DNA from: Pseudoips prasinana
Taxonomy: Eukaryota; Arthropoda; Insecta; Lepidoptera; Nolidae
Assembly: GCA_951640165.1 (NCBI GenBank)
Contig: OX621240.1
Coordinates: 12,226,713 to 12,290,712 of the forward strand
Reading direction: 5' to 3'
DNA length: 64,000 nt
Shown here: one piece after another, positions 44,223 to 53,496 of the stretch
How the letters are laid out: every line of letters begins with the position of its first letter
How positions within the stretch are numbered: the stretch's first letter is position 1
Position numbers and translations under genes: made by a program
The notes under the pieces: model-generated
The model's database searches: none
What the model was told of the DNA's origin: nothing
What the model saw: only the letters and a program-made list of their open reading frames with translations

Positions 44223-44392
44223 TGTTTTCGTGCGTGCAAATATCGAGATTAGAGTACATGAGCATAATGCGCGGCCAGTTGTATTACCTCAATACTAAAC
44301 ATGCGTTAATTTCGTTACTACTGATTTGCTGTTGCTTTAAATCATACTTTGACTATTGCAATTGTAACAAAGGTAAATCAAATTGACTATAG

Positions 44393-44560
44393 GAGCGGTG
44401 CAGTGGTAGTCATCACGTTAATACTTTGGCGCGGTCACTTTTCAGTTGGGGTTCGATCCCCGCGAATGATAACTATTTCTGTGATACATTTATAGTTGTC
44501 CTGAGTCTGGATTTGCTTTGTGACGGTGAATTAGAAGTACTCCACCAAAAAAGTAACTTC
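44393..44560 (+). mobile_element. SINE-A, diverged
   Basis: GGAGCGGTGCAGTGGTAG head, TTGGGGTTCGATCCCCGC (box B), GATAACTATTTCTGTGA and CCTGAGTCTGGATT. The tail after 44545 is altered. Confidence 0.65.
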
Positions 44561-44644
44561 CATAGCAATCTTTAGAGAAAGAAATAATATGTAGGTATGA
44601 TTGATGATTTTGAGTATAGTACGATAACTGAAGTAGATTACAAG

Positions 44645-44905
44645 TATCTTCATCATTACCATCATCATATCAGCCGATAAACGGCCACTGCTTGACAATG
44701 GCCCTAAAAATATCTCGTTTGGGACGATTTTCCATAATCGCCACGGTTGGCGGACGGGTTGGCGTTCGCAATATAATGATCATAGTATTCAGAGAAACGC
44801 TGCTGCCTATTATCTGGTCTATGGTTCCTCGGGCTGACCTCTACAACGGGATGAGATGGAGATGGAGTGGTGACATTACACGCCGTCAGATATACAGCCG
44901 CCAAT
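44645..44905 (-). mobile_element. internally deleted RTE (3' tip joined to leader)
   Basis: ATCATCATATCAGCCGATAA..CCACTGCTTGACAATGGCC is the RTE 3' tip, but about 60 bp later the sequence reads GGCGTTCGCAATATAATG, GAGAAACGCTGCTGCC and ACAACGGGATGAGATGG, matching the 5' leader of the RTE at 15030-15190. The whole ORF is missing between them. Confidence 0.7.
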
Positions 44906-45395
44906 TACTTAATATTACTGAATCACTAATAATTACTTAATCATAAACTTTTATTTATTTATCGCAAGTTTTCTATACTTAAAATAAGACAAAAGTTAAC
45001 TAACCAATGCCTTAATTTTCATAGAATTAATTTCCATGGGAAATGTGTAAAAATGTAACTCTTTGTATGTTAAACTGTTCGCAGCTTGATTAAAGAACCG
45101 AAGCAACTTTTATTTTCTTTTGAAAGGACAGTGTACGATAAAATGCTGCTAATGTTTTCACCCGCGTAATTTTGATGGAAGATACAACATTACTGTTACT
45201 ACATGGCAAAGATGGCATTTTGTGCTATCACAAGGATTAGGACATCGAATTTTAATTTTAGCATACGCGCATGGCCCCGGTTTGATATTAAAATTCTTTT
45301 TTGTATATTAGGTAGGTACTCAATTCAGTGGCCCGCGGCTTATTAAAATGTCGAAAAATTACGAGTTATTTCAGTAAAATTGTTACAGATCCTCC
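44906..45395. other. no feature recognised
   Basis: AT-rich spacer. Confidence 0.4.
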
Positions 45396-45397
45396 AT

Positions 45398-45545
45398 TAC
45401 ATCATCATGTCAGTCGCATGAGATCTATTGCTGGGCAAAGGCCTCCCCAAAAGATTACGACAATGTTGTTGTGTGCATCATTTGAAGGAATATGTCTACG
45501 CTATGTATACGCTTGGCAGACGGGTTGCCGATCGCAGTACGCGCA
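45398..45545 (-). mobile_element. second internally deleted RTE derivative
   Basis: ATCATCATGTCAGTCGCATG..CTGGGCAAAGGCCTCCCC (RTE 3' tip), followed by GGCAGACGGGTTGCCGATCG and CAGTACG (RTE leader). Same architecture as 44645-44905 but shorter and more diverged. Confidence 0.6.
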
Positions 45546-45662
45546 CAAAATGCAAGTAGAACCTACCCATTTACATTACAAGGAGGATAGCATGTGATCT
45601 GCTTTACCTATTCTAAACTGGCCAACTGTGAGAGACATAGTTTAATGCTCAAATATTGGGGT

Positions 45663-45715
45663 AATAACAGGTCCACTTTCTATTCTCAGGATCGGATGGG
45701 ATAACTGTCTTGCGT
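45663..45715 (+). mobile_element. SINE-D fragment
   Basis: GGTCCACTTTCTATTCTCAG and GATCGGATGGGATAACTG, about 50 bp resembling the complementary strand of SINE-D. Confidence 0.45.
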
Positions 45716-45870
45716 CTGTGGCGTTCTAATGTACATTTATATTTTATCTAAATAAGTGATGTGACGTTATTATGTAAATGTTTTATATGTGTTAAGTTAT
45801 GTTGTATAATTAAATAGACATTTTAATTTAATTTTAATATATGTATACGCGGACAAACCGATTTTATATT

Positions 45871-46001
45871 AGTAAGTAGTGAGTTGACTGGAGCGGCGCG
45901 AGTTTACGAACGACCCCGTCGGTGCCGCGGCGGCGCTAGCTCCGCGCGGCTGCTCAAGCGCCGGTCGCTCATCGACGCGCACCAAGTCAGCTTACTACTT
46001 C
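45871..46001. mobile_element. GC-rich foldback element
   Basis: AGTAAGTAGTGAGTTGACTG..AGCG (45871-45895) mirrors CGC.CCAAGTCAGCTTACTACTT (45979-46000). The 80-bp centre is CpG-dense (GTGCCGCGGCGGCGCTAGC), very unlike its AT-rich surroundings. It may be a MITE rather than a promoter. Confidence 0.55.
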
Positions 46002-46047
46002 GCACGCGACGCGACGCCCGTGCCGATTAACTTGCCTCCGCGATTTT

Positions 46048-46053
46048 ATTATT
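46048..46053 (-). promoter_or_regulatory. possible AATAAA for the CHRAC-like exon
   Basis: Minus strand carries AATAATAAAATC about 35-40 bases after the CHRAC-like stop codon, a plausible polyadenylation signal. Confidence 0.4.
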
Positions 46054-46089
46054 ACGTTAACGATCTCGCTTTCAACTCTTTCACTCCTT

Positions 46090-46368
46090 CTATATTGTGT
46101 ATATGTATGGTGTCCTGCTAATAAACATTTCTTCTGGACGTGTTGTCGTGTTACTGCTTTCTTCCTCACTAGACTCTTCACTGGATTCATCAGAATGACC
46201 ATTCTTTGCCGCCTTTTTTGCCATAATTGCTTTATACTCTTGCACTGTGATCTTTCGGGGCATTATCTCACGTAAAAAGTCTAATGTATCATCTTCTTGC
46301 ACGACGTCGGCAATGTGTTTGTATTCCAAGAAACACCATACCGCTAAACGTCTAATGACTTTATGTCC
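46090..46368 (-). CDS. CHRAC1/CHRAC-16-like C-terminal exon (or pseudogene)
   Basis: The minus-strand frame contains LEYKHIADVVQEDDTLDFL and MPRKITVQEYKAIMAKK, then an acidic serine-rich tail (SDESSEESSEEESS). It lines up with the end of the CHRAC1 histone fold (human pattern LTYSDLANTAQ...FLADILPKKI..KY) and its acidic tail. CHRAC1 pairs with POLE3/CHRAC-14 in the nucleosome-sliding CHRAC complex in the nucleus. The first half of the fold is absent, as expected for a last exon. The acceptor chosen (ATATCTTGCAAG, exon from 46368) gives thirteen leading residues that do not fit the family; the true boundary may be nearer LEYK. A pseudogene is possible because no upstream exon was found. Confidence 0.55.
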   Translation of the reverse strand, partial: GHKVIRRLAVWCFLEYKHIADVVQEDDTLDFLREIMPRKITVQEYKAIMAKKAAKNGHSDESSEESSEEESSNTTTRPEEMFISRTPYIYTI

Positions 46369-46516
46369 CTTGCAAGATATTGTGAATTTTTCTTAACAAT
46401 ATAATCCCAATTACATTTTTAGGCCGTCCCGGTATTCTCTTGTAAAGTAATCCAGTAACAAATGAGCTTAGTATATATAACAAGCTAGACATTAAAAACA
46501 GTATACTTGTCTTCTA

Positions 46517-46742
46517 GGGGGCTACCACCTAATTCGCTGGTTATCGTGATCGTGATCGGCGTTTAAATAAATGGAGGTTTTTGATTACTAAATCGTTCAA
46601 TTGGTTTCAACTTTGAAAATCGATTCCGGACCATCACGTGCTCATGAAAGCCGATTGAACGAATGATTTAGTAAGTTTTAACGTTCATCTACTTAACGCC
46701 GATCACGATCACGATAAGCGGCGAAATACGCTGTAGCCCCCC
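46517..46742. mobile_element. foldback MITE (GGGGCTA type), copy 2
   Basis: GGGGGCTAC ... TTATCGTGATCGTGATCGGC is mirrored by GCCGATCACGATCACGATAA ... GTAGCCCCC. The inner arm TTACTAAATCGTTCAATTGG also folds back. Centre AAAATCGATTCCGGACCATC matches the foldback at 9028-9271. Confidence 0.8.
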
Positions 46743-46865
46743 TGTACCTTATAAAGTACTTTAGTTACCAGAGGGATGATTTAAGCGTCTGTAACAAATG
46801 GTGACCTTTCCACATATTGAGCTTGCCCCGTGACCGTTATGAAGTAGTAACAAGCCGGTTTCGTA

Positions 46866-47041
46866 TCCTAGTGATATTATAAATGCGAAAGTTTATGAGT
46901 ATGGATGTATGCTACTCTTCTACTCCAAAACTCCAGAACAGATTTTGATGACCCTTCGTATTAATATAGCTTATATATCTGAATAACACATAGGCTATAA
47001 TTTATTAAGTTTAATGCGGATGTAATCGCGGTAACATCTAG
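46866..47041 (+). mobile_element. non-autonomous Helitron (176 bp)
   Basis: A|TCCTAGTGATATTATAAAT at the 5' end, CATCTAG|T at the 3' end, with a short GCG..CGC stem upstream. Body word AACACATAGGCTATAATTTA is shared with 55640-55680. Confidence 0.7.
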
Positions 47042-47129
47042 TCTACTTATGTACTCCTCTACCCCCAAACGGCGAGTGCCAACTTGCATGCGTAGCGCGG
47101 TGGCTACGGCAAACCCCTCCAAATAGCTA

Positions 47130-47195
47130 CGTTATAATAACCTTTGGGGGAGGTCTTTGTCCAGCAATGGACGATATCAGACTGATGATCTAATA
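47130..47195 (+). mobile_element. RTE LINE 3' tip, forward
   Basis: TTTGGGGGAGGTCTTTGTCC, AGCAATGGACGATATCAGAC, TGATGATC: the complement of the usual RTE tip. Confidence 0.7.
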
Positions 47196-47259
47196 TGATA
47201 TACAGGCAGGCCGAGGAGTTGACGTTCAAACGCAAAATTTAGATACTTTATTTTAGTTT

Positions 47260-47505
47260 TTTTTATTTTAGTTTATTAGGTTCACCAACAACAAGTTTAT
47301 ACAAGCTCATTTTAAACATAAATAAGTAATCATTTCTGTAATAAAATAAATTTTATAAATGTTTTCATACAAGATGTACCTAAATATCTTTGTTACTAGA
47401 AATAATATCTAATGTATACAACTATATTACTACAAACATGTTCTGACTATTTACAAGCGCTTTTTTAAAGTCTACGTGAATAAAAACCTTTTTTATTTAT
47501 TTATT
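47260..47505 (+). repeat. family H LINE 3'-end repeat, longest copy
   Basis: AATAAATTTTATAAATGTTT, GATGTACCTAAATATCTTTG, CTATATTACTACAAACATGT and GTGAATAAAAACCTTTTTTA, matching 3376-3545 and the reverse copy at 36428. Confidence 0.7.
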
Positions 47506-47964
47506 TAACAATCGCAGTATAACTTATTACTTATAGGTAAACTCTACATGTACAAAACAATGGCACAGTTAAACATAACTAATATCTTAGAACTACTTAA
47601 CTATTATAAACTTAGTCTACATAATAAAAAAAAATTAATGAGGAGTGTCCGAATCACCCCTATGCATGTACTACGATTTTGCATAGTTTTCGAGATATAA
47701 TTTTTTTAATGATATTTTTTGTCAATTTCACCTAACATCACTTTTTGATTTTTTTTCTCGTTATTTCAACATTTATGGTTCAGTTTTTTTGTGATAACTA
47801 ATAAGCATAGTTTAATCTAACACCCTAAAAAGTATGGTTTATCTAATCATTTCAGAACTTGCTTAGAATTTATTCGAAAGTTCAAAATTAGGGTTTCAGG
47901 ACTCATCATTGACTGACACAATGAATGCATGAAGTATCAAATAAAAAATTGTAGAACATATGTA

Positions 47965-48100
47965 CAGACGCCAGGACATCAAGCTACGTCAATCTGTCAA
48001 ATTTCCCCGATTCAAAGTGAACCTTACGCTTATGTAATAAAGTTGAAAATTTGACAGAAGAAATTTAACAGATTGGGGTAGCTGGATGTGCTGGCGTCTG
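47965..48100. mobile_element. TA-MITE foldback
   Basis: CAGACGCCAGGACATCAAGC to GGATGTGCTGGCGTCTG between TA dinucleotides. The arm AATCTGTCAAATTTCCCC and a duplicated GACAGAAGAAATTTAACAG segment are visible. Confidence 0.8.
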
Positions 48101-48189
48101 TACATGGGGGTGATTCGGATACTTCCCATCATAAAGTACTTAAATTCTGCGTTTGAACGTCAACTCCTCGGTCACCCTGTATATATAAA

Positions 48190-48565
48190 GTATCAGCAAA
48201 GATTTCGTAACAATCTGTATATACCAATTATACATGTTATATGTATCGCTATACCAACAATCACACAGAACTTTATCAAGTCAATCTACAAATACGGGCT
48301 GTTTGTAGAACAACAGCTGCCTTGACAAAGTTCTTTGGCAATACTAACGACACTTTTTACTTCGTTGTTTTGATGTAATACATACCTACCTGTTTCGTCT
48401 CTAGTAATTATTTGGTAGAGAGAAAAACATGCGAAGTTTTGTTTGGGAAATCGGTTATAGCTCTTTATTAGTTATTGTGTCTATGTTATTAATCAAGGTG
48501 TAACATAAACTATGGAGTTATGTATTATATTATTATACATACTTAAGGGCCTCTTTGTCAAGCAG
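48190..48565. other. no feature recognised
   Basis: AT-rich spacer. Confidence 0.4.
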
Positions 48566-48567
48566 AA

Positions 48568-48600
48568 GTCTTTCGGCTGATATGATGAACCTCGCTTATT
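48568..48600 (+). mobile_element. RTE LINE 3' tip, very short
   Basis: GTCAAGCAGAAGTCTTTCGG CTGATATGATGA, about 33 bp of the RTE 3' end. Confidence 0.55.
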
Positions 48601-48607
48601 GATGCCT

Positions 48608-48715
48608 GATCATTTTTTTTAAGGTAACGCCCGCTCTTTATTTATAGGTATATAATAGTCAGACACAGAATACATCCAAACTCAGGACAACTTTGGCAAA
48701 TAGTCATCCGGGCAT
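48608..48715 (-). mobile_element. SINE-A, 3' half
   Basis: AACGCCCGC, ATATAATAGTCAGACACAGA and CATCCAAACTCAGGACAACT are the complement of the SINE-A tail and body. The head is missing. Confidence 0.65.
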
Positions 48716-48822
48716 GATACGGACACAAATTGGGGTTGAATCTCATATCTAGACACCTGAATTTGAGTTAGATGTGTATATGGTGGGGTTAAGGGGGCTC
48801 GTACTAAGTGATAAAACGCATT

Positions 48823-48945
48823 TTTGAAGTTCTATTTCTTTTGGCGCGATGGAGAAAAATGATGAGAGTGAATTTTTACGATGCGCGCGCACACCGACAC
48901 CAAAAAATTTAACAGCATGAAGTTAGTTCTAGGTGGTATGAAAAT
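48823..48945 (+). repeat. dispersed repeat D, single form
   Basis: GCGCGATGGAGAAAAATGAT, GCGCGCGCACACCGACACC and AGTTAGTTCTAGGTGGTATG match 36238-36345. Confidence 0.8.
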
Positions 48946-49270
48946 TGATAACTATGTTCAAGTTGTATATTAAGAAGTATAACTTCTAACGCGTGTACAT
49001 AAGTACACACAAGTTTTTTTTCTGCCGGAAACGCGTCAAAATATTGTAATAATTTTTTAGAAAATAAGACTTCATACAAATGCTTATAAAACAAAATGTA
49101 ATATTGATACATTTCGTAAAATTTCGACACCTACTGCATTGCAACAACATGAAAACATCATTTTCGTGTTTAGAAGTTGTTTTTTTTTATAACGCCTTTA
49201 AGTTTTTTTAAAGAACTTGAAGACGAGAGCGCGTATCATTATATTTTTGCAAAAATTTACGTTTATGAAA
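48946..49270. other. no feature recognised
   Basis: AT-rich. The complement of a GAAGTTATACTTC-like word lies at 48971, so repeat D may extend here. Confidence 0.35.
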
Positions 49271-49276
49271 TAATTT

Positions 49277-49292
49277 GGGTTAGGTTAGGTTA
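49277..49292 (+). repeat. short telomere-like (TTAGG) run
   Basis: GGGTTAGGTTAGGTTAG contains three units of TTAGG, the common insect telomere repeat. Three units alone are weak evidence of telomere origin. Confidence 0.6.
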
Positions 49293-49305
49293 GAACCGCG
49301 ACTAC

Positions 49306-49362
49306 GCTACGCTCGCTTGCCTTTGCGTGCTAAATGGCACGCAAAGGCGAGCGAGCGTAGCG
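49306..49362. repeat. GC-rich hairpin, 25-26-bp stem
   Basis: GCTACGCTCGCTTGCCTTTG..TGC, loop TAAATG, then the complement with one mismatch. It sits in a CpG-rich island (49300-49400) within AT-rich DNA. Confidence 0.85.
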
Positions 49363-49519
49363 AGCGTGCCGCGGCAGCGGCCGCCGAGCGCTAGAAAAAC
49401 ATTAACCATGGATATCTCCATAACCATGGGGTTTCGCGGGTTAGGGATAGTACAGGGGGGTTGCCCCCTCCCCCCTCCCCCCAATAATTCACTTACGTAT
49501 GAAGGCGATTTGATTTGAG

Positions 49520-49563
49520 AAATTTACCACAAATTGTCTTAACCGCTGCGCCACACGTGCTGT
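49520..49563 (-). mobile_element. SINE-A 5' tip
   Basis: Minus strand CAGCACGTGTGGCGCAGCGG TTAAGACAATTT matches the tRNA-like head only. Confidence 0.65.
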
Positions 49564-49675
49564 CAAGTTTTAAATTTTTAAAAAGTCTATCCATTTAAAA
49601 CAAACTTATTAAAATGTTAGATTTCTTAAGTACATGTTGCATACCTACTGTATAAAATTGCACGTTACAAATGTG

Positions 49676-49682
49676 TATAAAA
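49676..49682 (+). promoter_or_regulatory. candidate TATA box
   Basis: TATAAAA 139 bases before the candidate start codon at 49815. TTCACAC at 49694-49700 could be the initiator. The sequence between it and the ATG is less AT-rich than the flanks. Confidence 0.4.
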
Positions 49683-49814
49683 CACCGTATCTGTTCACAC
49701 AACTTCTAACCAAATTACGGTGACTAAAGCTCAGCCGCAAAAACCATACGCGGCCAACATCCGTCTGGTCACCCTTGAGGCTAACCGCAAATCTCGCAGA
49801 CTAAACATACGACC

Positions 49815-49875
49815 ATGAAATTAACTGTTTTAGTAACTTTGGTTAGTATGGCTTGTTGGCGACTTGTTGACATAG
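49815..49875 (+). CDS. candidate first exon encoding a signal peptide
   Basis: ATG in good context (ACGACCATGA) opens MKLTVLVTLVSMACWRLVDI, a short basic start followed by a hydrophobic stretch, typical of a secretory signal. It is followed immediately by a consensus donor (ATAG|GTATGT at 49876). The upstream TATAAAA at 49676 fits a first exon of a small secreted-protein gene. No following exon could be identified: a BEL/Pao fragment lies about 200 bp downstream, in the would-be intron. The identity of the protein is unknown. Confidence 0.4.
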
Positions 49876-50089
49876 GTATGTAGTTAGATTGAACAACCTT
49901 TAGAAACTCAATCTATTTTGGATTAAGAACAAAGTGGGTTTATCTAGAGACGATATTTACTTCATGTTTTATCCATTCACCGCTAGATTATGGTGCATTT
50001 GAACTAAGCGCTAGATGGCAAATGCACAAGGTAAGTTCGTGCCCTGAAGAACCATAAGACGAGTTAATGCTAAGTTATAGCTAGTACAT

Positions 50090-51148
50090 AATATATTGAG
50101 TGCGTGTTTCTTAGGTGGTGGATCTTAGGAGCTCGCAACTTAGCGAGACAGGTTGAACATAACTGTGTCATATGCACACGCATGAGAGGGAGAACATTAA
50201 CCCCACTAATGGGTAACTTACCTAATGAGAGAGTACAGCCAAGTTTTCCTTTCATGCAGTGTGGAGTAGACTATGCGGGACCATTACTCATATTGGAACG
50301 TAAAGGCAGAGGTGCTAAGCTAATTAAAGCATATATTTGTTTATTTATATGTTTTACAACTAGAGCCGTACATTTAGAATTAGTAGGCAGTTTGAGCACA
50401 CGGGATTATATTTTAGCACTAAACCGTTTTATAGCACGACGTGGGAAACCATATCAAATCTTTTCAGACAATGGTAAAAAATTTCGTTGGTGCTGAAAAG
50501 GAATTATCTGTAATTTTTAATAATACTAGTGATATTTTAGATTTTCTTAGTAATAATAAAATTCGTTTAACGTTTATTCCGCCTTATAGTCCTCATTTCG
50601 GGGAGTTGTGGGAGGCAGGGGTCAAGTCCTGCAAGTATCATTTACGGCGGGTACTGGGTAATTCCAGACTAACCCGTGAGGAGTTTGAAACAGTATTAAC
50701 GCAAATTGAAGCCGTTCTCAATTCCCGTCCTCTGTCCCCTTTGTCCTCAGATTCTAAAGATTTTCTCCCACTCACTCCCGCACATTTTCTGATCGGTCGA
50801 CCGCTGACTGCTCCCATCTGCGAGAACCTGACGAGGATTGAGCCGACAAGACTAGGACGCTACGACCGTGTGGAGCAACTCAGACAACATTTCTGGCAAC
50901 AATGGTCGAAAGAATATGTGTCAGAGCTCCAACTACGAACAAAATGGAAGGTCAACAATGATGACATCACACCCAACAGCTTAGTCCTTATCAAGGAGGA
51001 TAATGTTCCACCACTCAAATGGAACCTGGGTCGAGTGACGCAAGTTTTCCCCGGTGCTGATGGAATATCCCGTGTTGCTGAAATCCGTACAGCGCACGGT
51101 AACATACGACGATCGTTCTCAAAAATTTGCCCGTTACCTTCACAATAA
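50090..51148 (+). pseudogene. BEL/Pao retrotransposon integrase, 5' truncated
   Basis: The 3' end of a Pol polyprotein. An HHCC-like remnant (CVICTRMRG) is followed by the integrase core with the DDE triad: Asp in CGVDYAGP, Asp in IFSDNG, Glu in FGELWEAGVKS. A BEL/Pao-specific C-terminal region follows (SRPLSPLSSD, TPAHFLIGRPL, QLRTKWKVN, NSLVLIKEDN, WNLGRVTQVFPG). A single-base insertion in an A-run at about 50477 shifts frame just after the second Asp. RT, RNase H, protease and gag are absent. It is followed by an apparent 3' LTR. Confidence 0.9.
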
Positions 51149-51217
51149 TCAAGCAGCCACAATGACGAGTACTTCGTGTTGGAAGACTACATCCTGGTGC
51201 TTCCAAGGCGGCCGGAA

Positions 51218-51484
51218 TGTTCATGCATATAACGCCATCAAGCGGCGCTGATCTTAAAACATGCTATCGTGTGAACATCGCACAGTACAAGTGACAGGTG
51301 TGACAGCTCGGTTGAAGAAAAAATTCATTGCATAAAAATAGCGGAGACTACGTTCATCGGAATAACCTATAAAATTTGTATTACTTTATTTCTAATAAAA
51401 TATACGTTCGTATACACAATAAAATACTTCATTGAAGACGTCCTTGCCCTCGGTCGAATTGGGGATATAGGGAGAAGTCTAACA
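51218..51484 (+). repeat. probable 3' LTR of the BEL/Pao element
   Basis: Starts TGTTCATGCATATAACGCCA after a purine-rich GGCGGCCGGAA and ends about AGTCTAACA, i.e. TGTT...AACA as usual for Pao-type LTRs. Contains polyadenylation words (AATAAAATAC at about 51418). No 5' LTR in the window, so boundaries are tentative. Confidence 0.55.
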
Positions 51485-51489
51485 ATTGT

Positions 51490-51995
51490 TTAAGTTTTAA
51501 GATCTCAATTCATGTCTGACTAGGCCGATCTGATGATGGATTGCAAGGTCAGTTCCTGGAACTTCAAAAAAAATATATACAAATAATAAGATGTGGAAGC
51601 GCAAATTATATCGGTTTCTTTGGTTTGGAAGATAAACATTTTGTTAATTCTTAAATAATTAATAATAAATTAAATCAAATAAATTTACAAAATATCCAAA
51701 ATTGTAGTTAGGTGAAACAACAAAAATATAAATTATAGATGTAAGCACCTTCTCTGTTTCTATGTTAATAATTCTATTTACAGCCAACAATAAATCGTTC
51801 ATGCGTTTTAATTACGTTAAACAACGCATTCAACGTTTATGCGCTTGTTTAAACAAGTGCACGAGTTTTCAGGTAAACATAACAAGTATATATTGATCGG
51901 ATAAAGAGCAGATCTAACAATAAATATAACAAAAGCAAAAAAATATAAAAATTAAAATAATGGTGATAGTATGATAATGGTATACTTATGACTTT
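51490..51995. other. no feature recognised
   Basis: AT-rich spacer. Confidence 0.4.
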
Positions 51996-51997
51996 TT

Positions 51998-52240
51998 TTT
52001 TACTAGGGACAATGTCACACAGATCATCCTAGCCCTAGATGCTTAGTTTGGGGCTTAGCTTGTACTATGGGTACCAGGCGACGATATACATACTTGTATA
52101 GATAGATAAATACATAGAAAACATCCATGACTCAGAAACAAATATTCGTGCTCATCACACAAATATTTGCACTTACCGGTATTCGAACCCAGGACCACCA
52201 GCTTCGTAGGCATGAGCACTAACAACTAGGCTACGCTGTC
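51998..52240 (-). mobile_element. SINE-B
   Basis: GGGACAATGTCACACAGATC to GTAGGCATGAGCACTAACAA, with box B (GGTATTCGAACCCAGGA on plus) and an 18-bp insertion-like duplication (CTTAGTTTGGGG near 52040). Confidence 0.85.
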
Positions 52241-52244
52241 CGTC

Positions 52245-53494
52245 TTTGAACGCACTTTTCCAACTGTACCTACTCTCAAGAGTTCACTTAATCGGCAAAG
52301 TGAATATTGCCATATGTATCCAATTCAACGATTGGCCACATCTCATCAGTCTTCACACATAACCTATTGTTGAAGGTTATGTATGAAGGCCTGTTGAAGT
52401 GATTTAAATTATCTCGCAGACGAAAATAGGAGGCTGAATGAAAAGTAAAATTATAAAATCTTTGGTTGATTTAAGTTTTGGCTTTGGAAAACAAGTTAGA
52501 ACAATTAAAAGTAGTTGATAAATATGTCTCGATAAATCTCAACAAGTTGATAAAAAATTAAATATTAGATTAATACTGCCTATCGTTTGTGCACTAGACA
52601 CATGCAATAAAAACATGTTTTCTTTCAAGAAGAGACTAGGATCGGATTAGGTTGCTGTGATGTCCTCCTACCTGCTATCAGAGTGGTGCTACTTTCTATC
52701 AAAAAGTCGCAAGCGTATTGTGGTGTCTTTGTATTTTTCATGGACGGTGGTAATGATAGTGTATGCTTTTAACTTCTTTGCCTACGGTGATGTCTGCTGT
52801 TTTGTCCTGAATATAGATCATCTGAACCAACTTTCCAAAAATGAAATCGATCCATAAATATCTTCGTAAAATTTACCCTCTGCTGGGATTCTTACCCATA
52901 AAGTCTGAAGCATAAGTATTTTAACCATGTTTTTATTTAAAATGTGCTACTACTAGTTATATTTTTTGTTAAATCATCAAAACAAGAACCATTTGATTTA
53001 ACTTGTAGATATAAACCCTTTATATTGATAGTCCAGCGGGCGGGAGACAATAAATTTTACAATAACCATAAAAGATTATTCGTCATTACTATAATAAACC
53101 ACGTAGGGGAAGCACATAACAATAGAAAAGGGGAAAAATAAGAAGCGAAAGGGAATTTGAAGAATTTGCAGATCATTTGTTTTGTACGCGAAGTTAAATG
53201 TCGAAGCGGAAAAAACACTGTGTATATTGTGTTTCGTCAGCTAATAGGTACTGCCTACAGTCACATAGAAAATAAATATAAACAGCAATTTTACTCAGGT
53301 AGGTACATATATTTATAGACTAGCTTTAGCATGTCACTTAATTCATTTATTCATTGTCGAACATAAGTACATACATTTTTTAAATTTCCAGATGTGAGTG
53401 AATGTCTCTTCCCATTATGTTCTACCATTATGGCATCCAATGGTTATAAAATATTTAATTTTTATTAATATTTATTACACATATTATATTGTAA
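52245..53494. other. no feature firmly recognised
   Basis: A 66-codon plus frame (52657-52857) has a hydrophobic core (SLYFSWTVVMIVYAFNFFAY), but no start, splice or family support. The rest is AT-rich. Confidence 0.35.
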
Positions 53495-53496
53495 TA

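Larger units (their letters stand above)
47200..48186. mobile_element. composite TIR element with two later insertions
   Basis: Left end TATACAGGCAGGCCGAGGAG TTGACGTTCAAACGCA is mirrored on the right (TGCGTTTGAACGTCAACTCC then TCGGTCACCCTGTATA). An inner pair GTGTCCGAATCACCCC (47649) / GGGGTGATTCGGATACTTCC (48108) continues the arms. In the left arm, family H LINE sequence is inserted after ACTTTAT; at the inner edge of the right arm sits a TA-MITE (47965-48100). No transposase. Confidence 0.65.
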
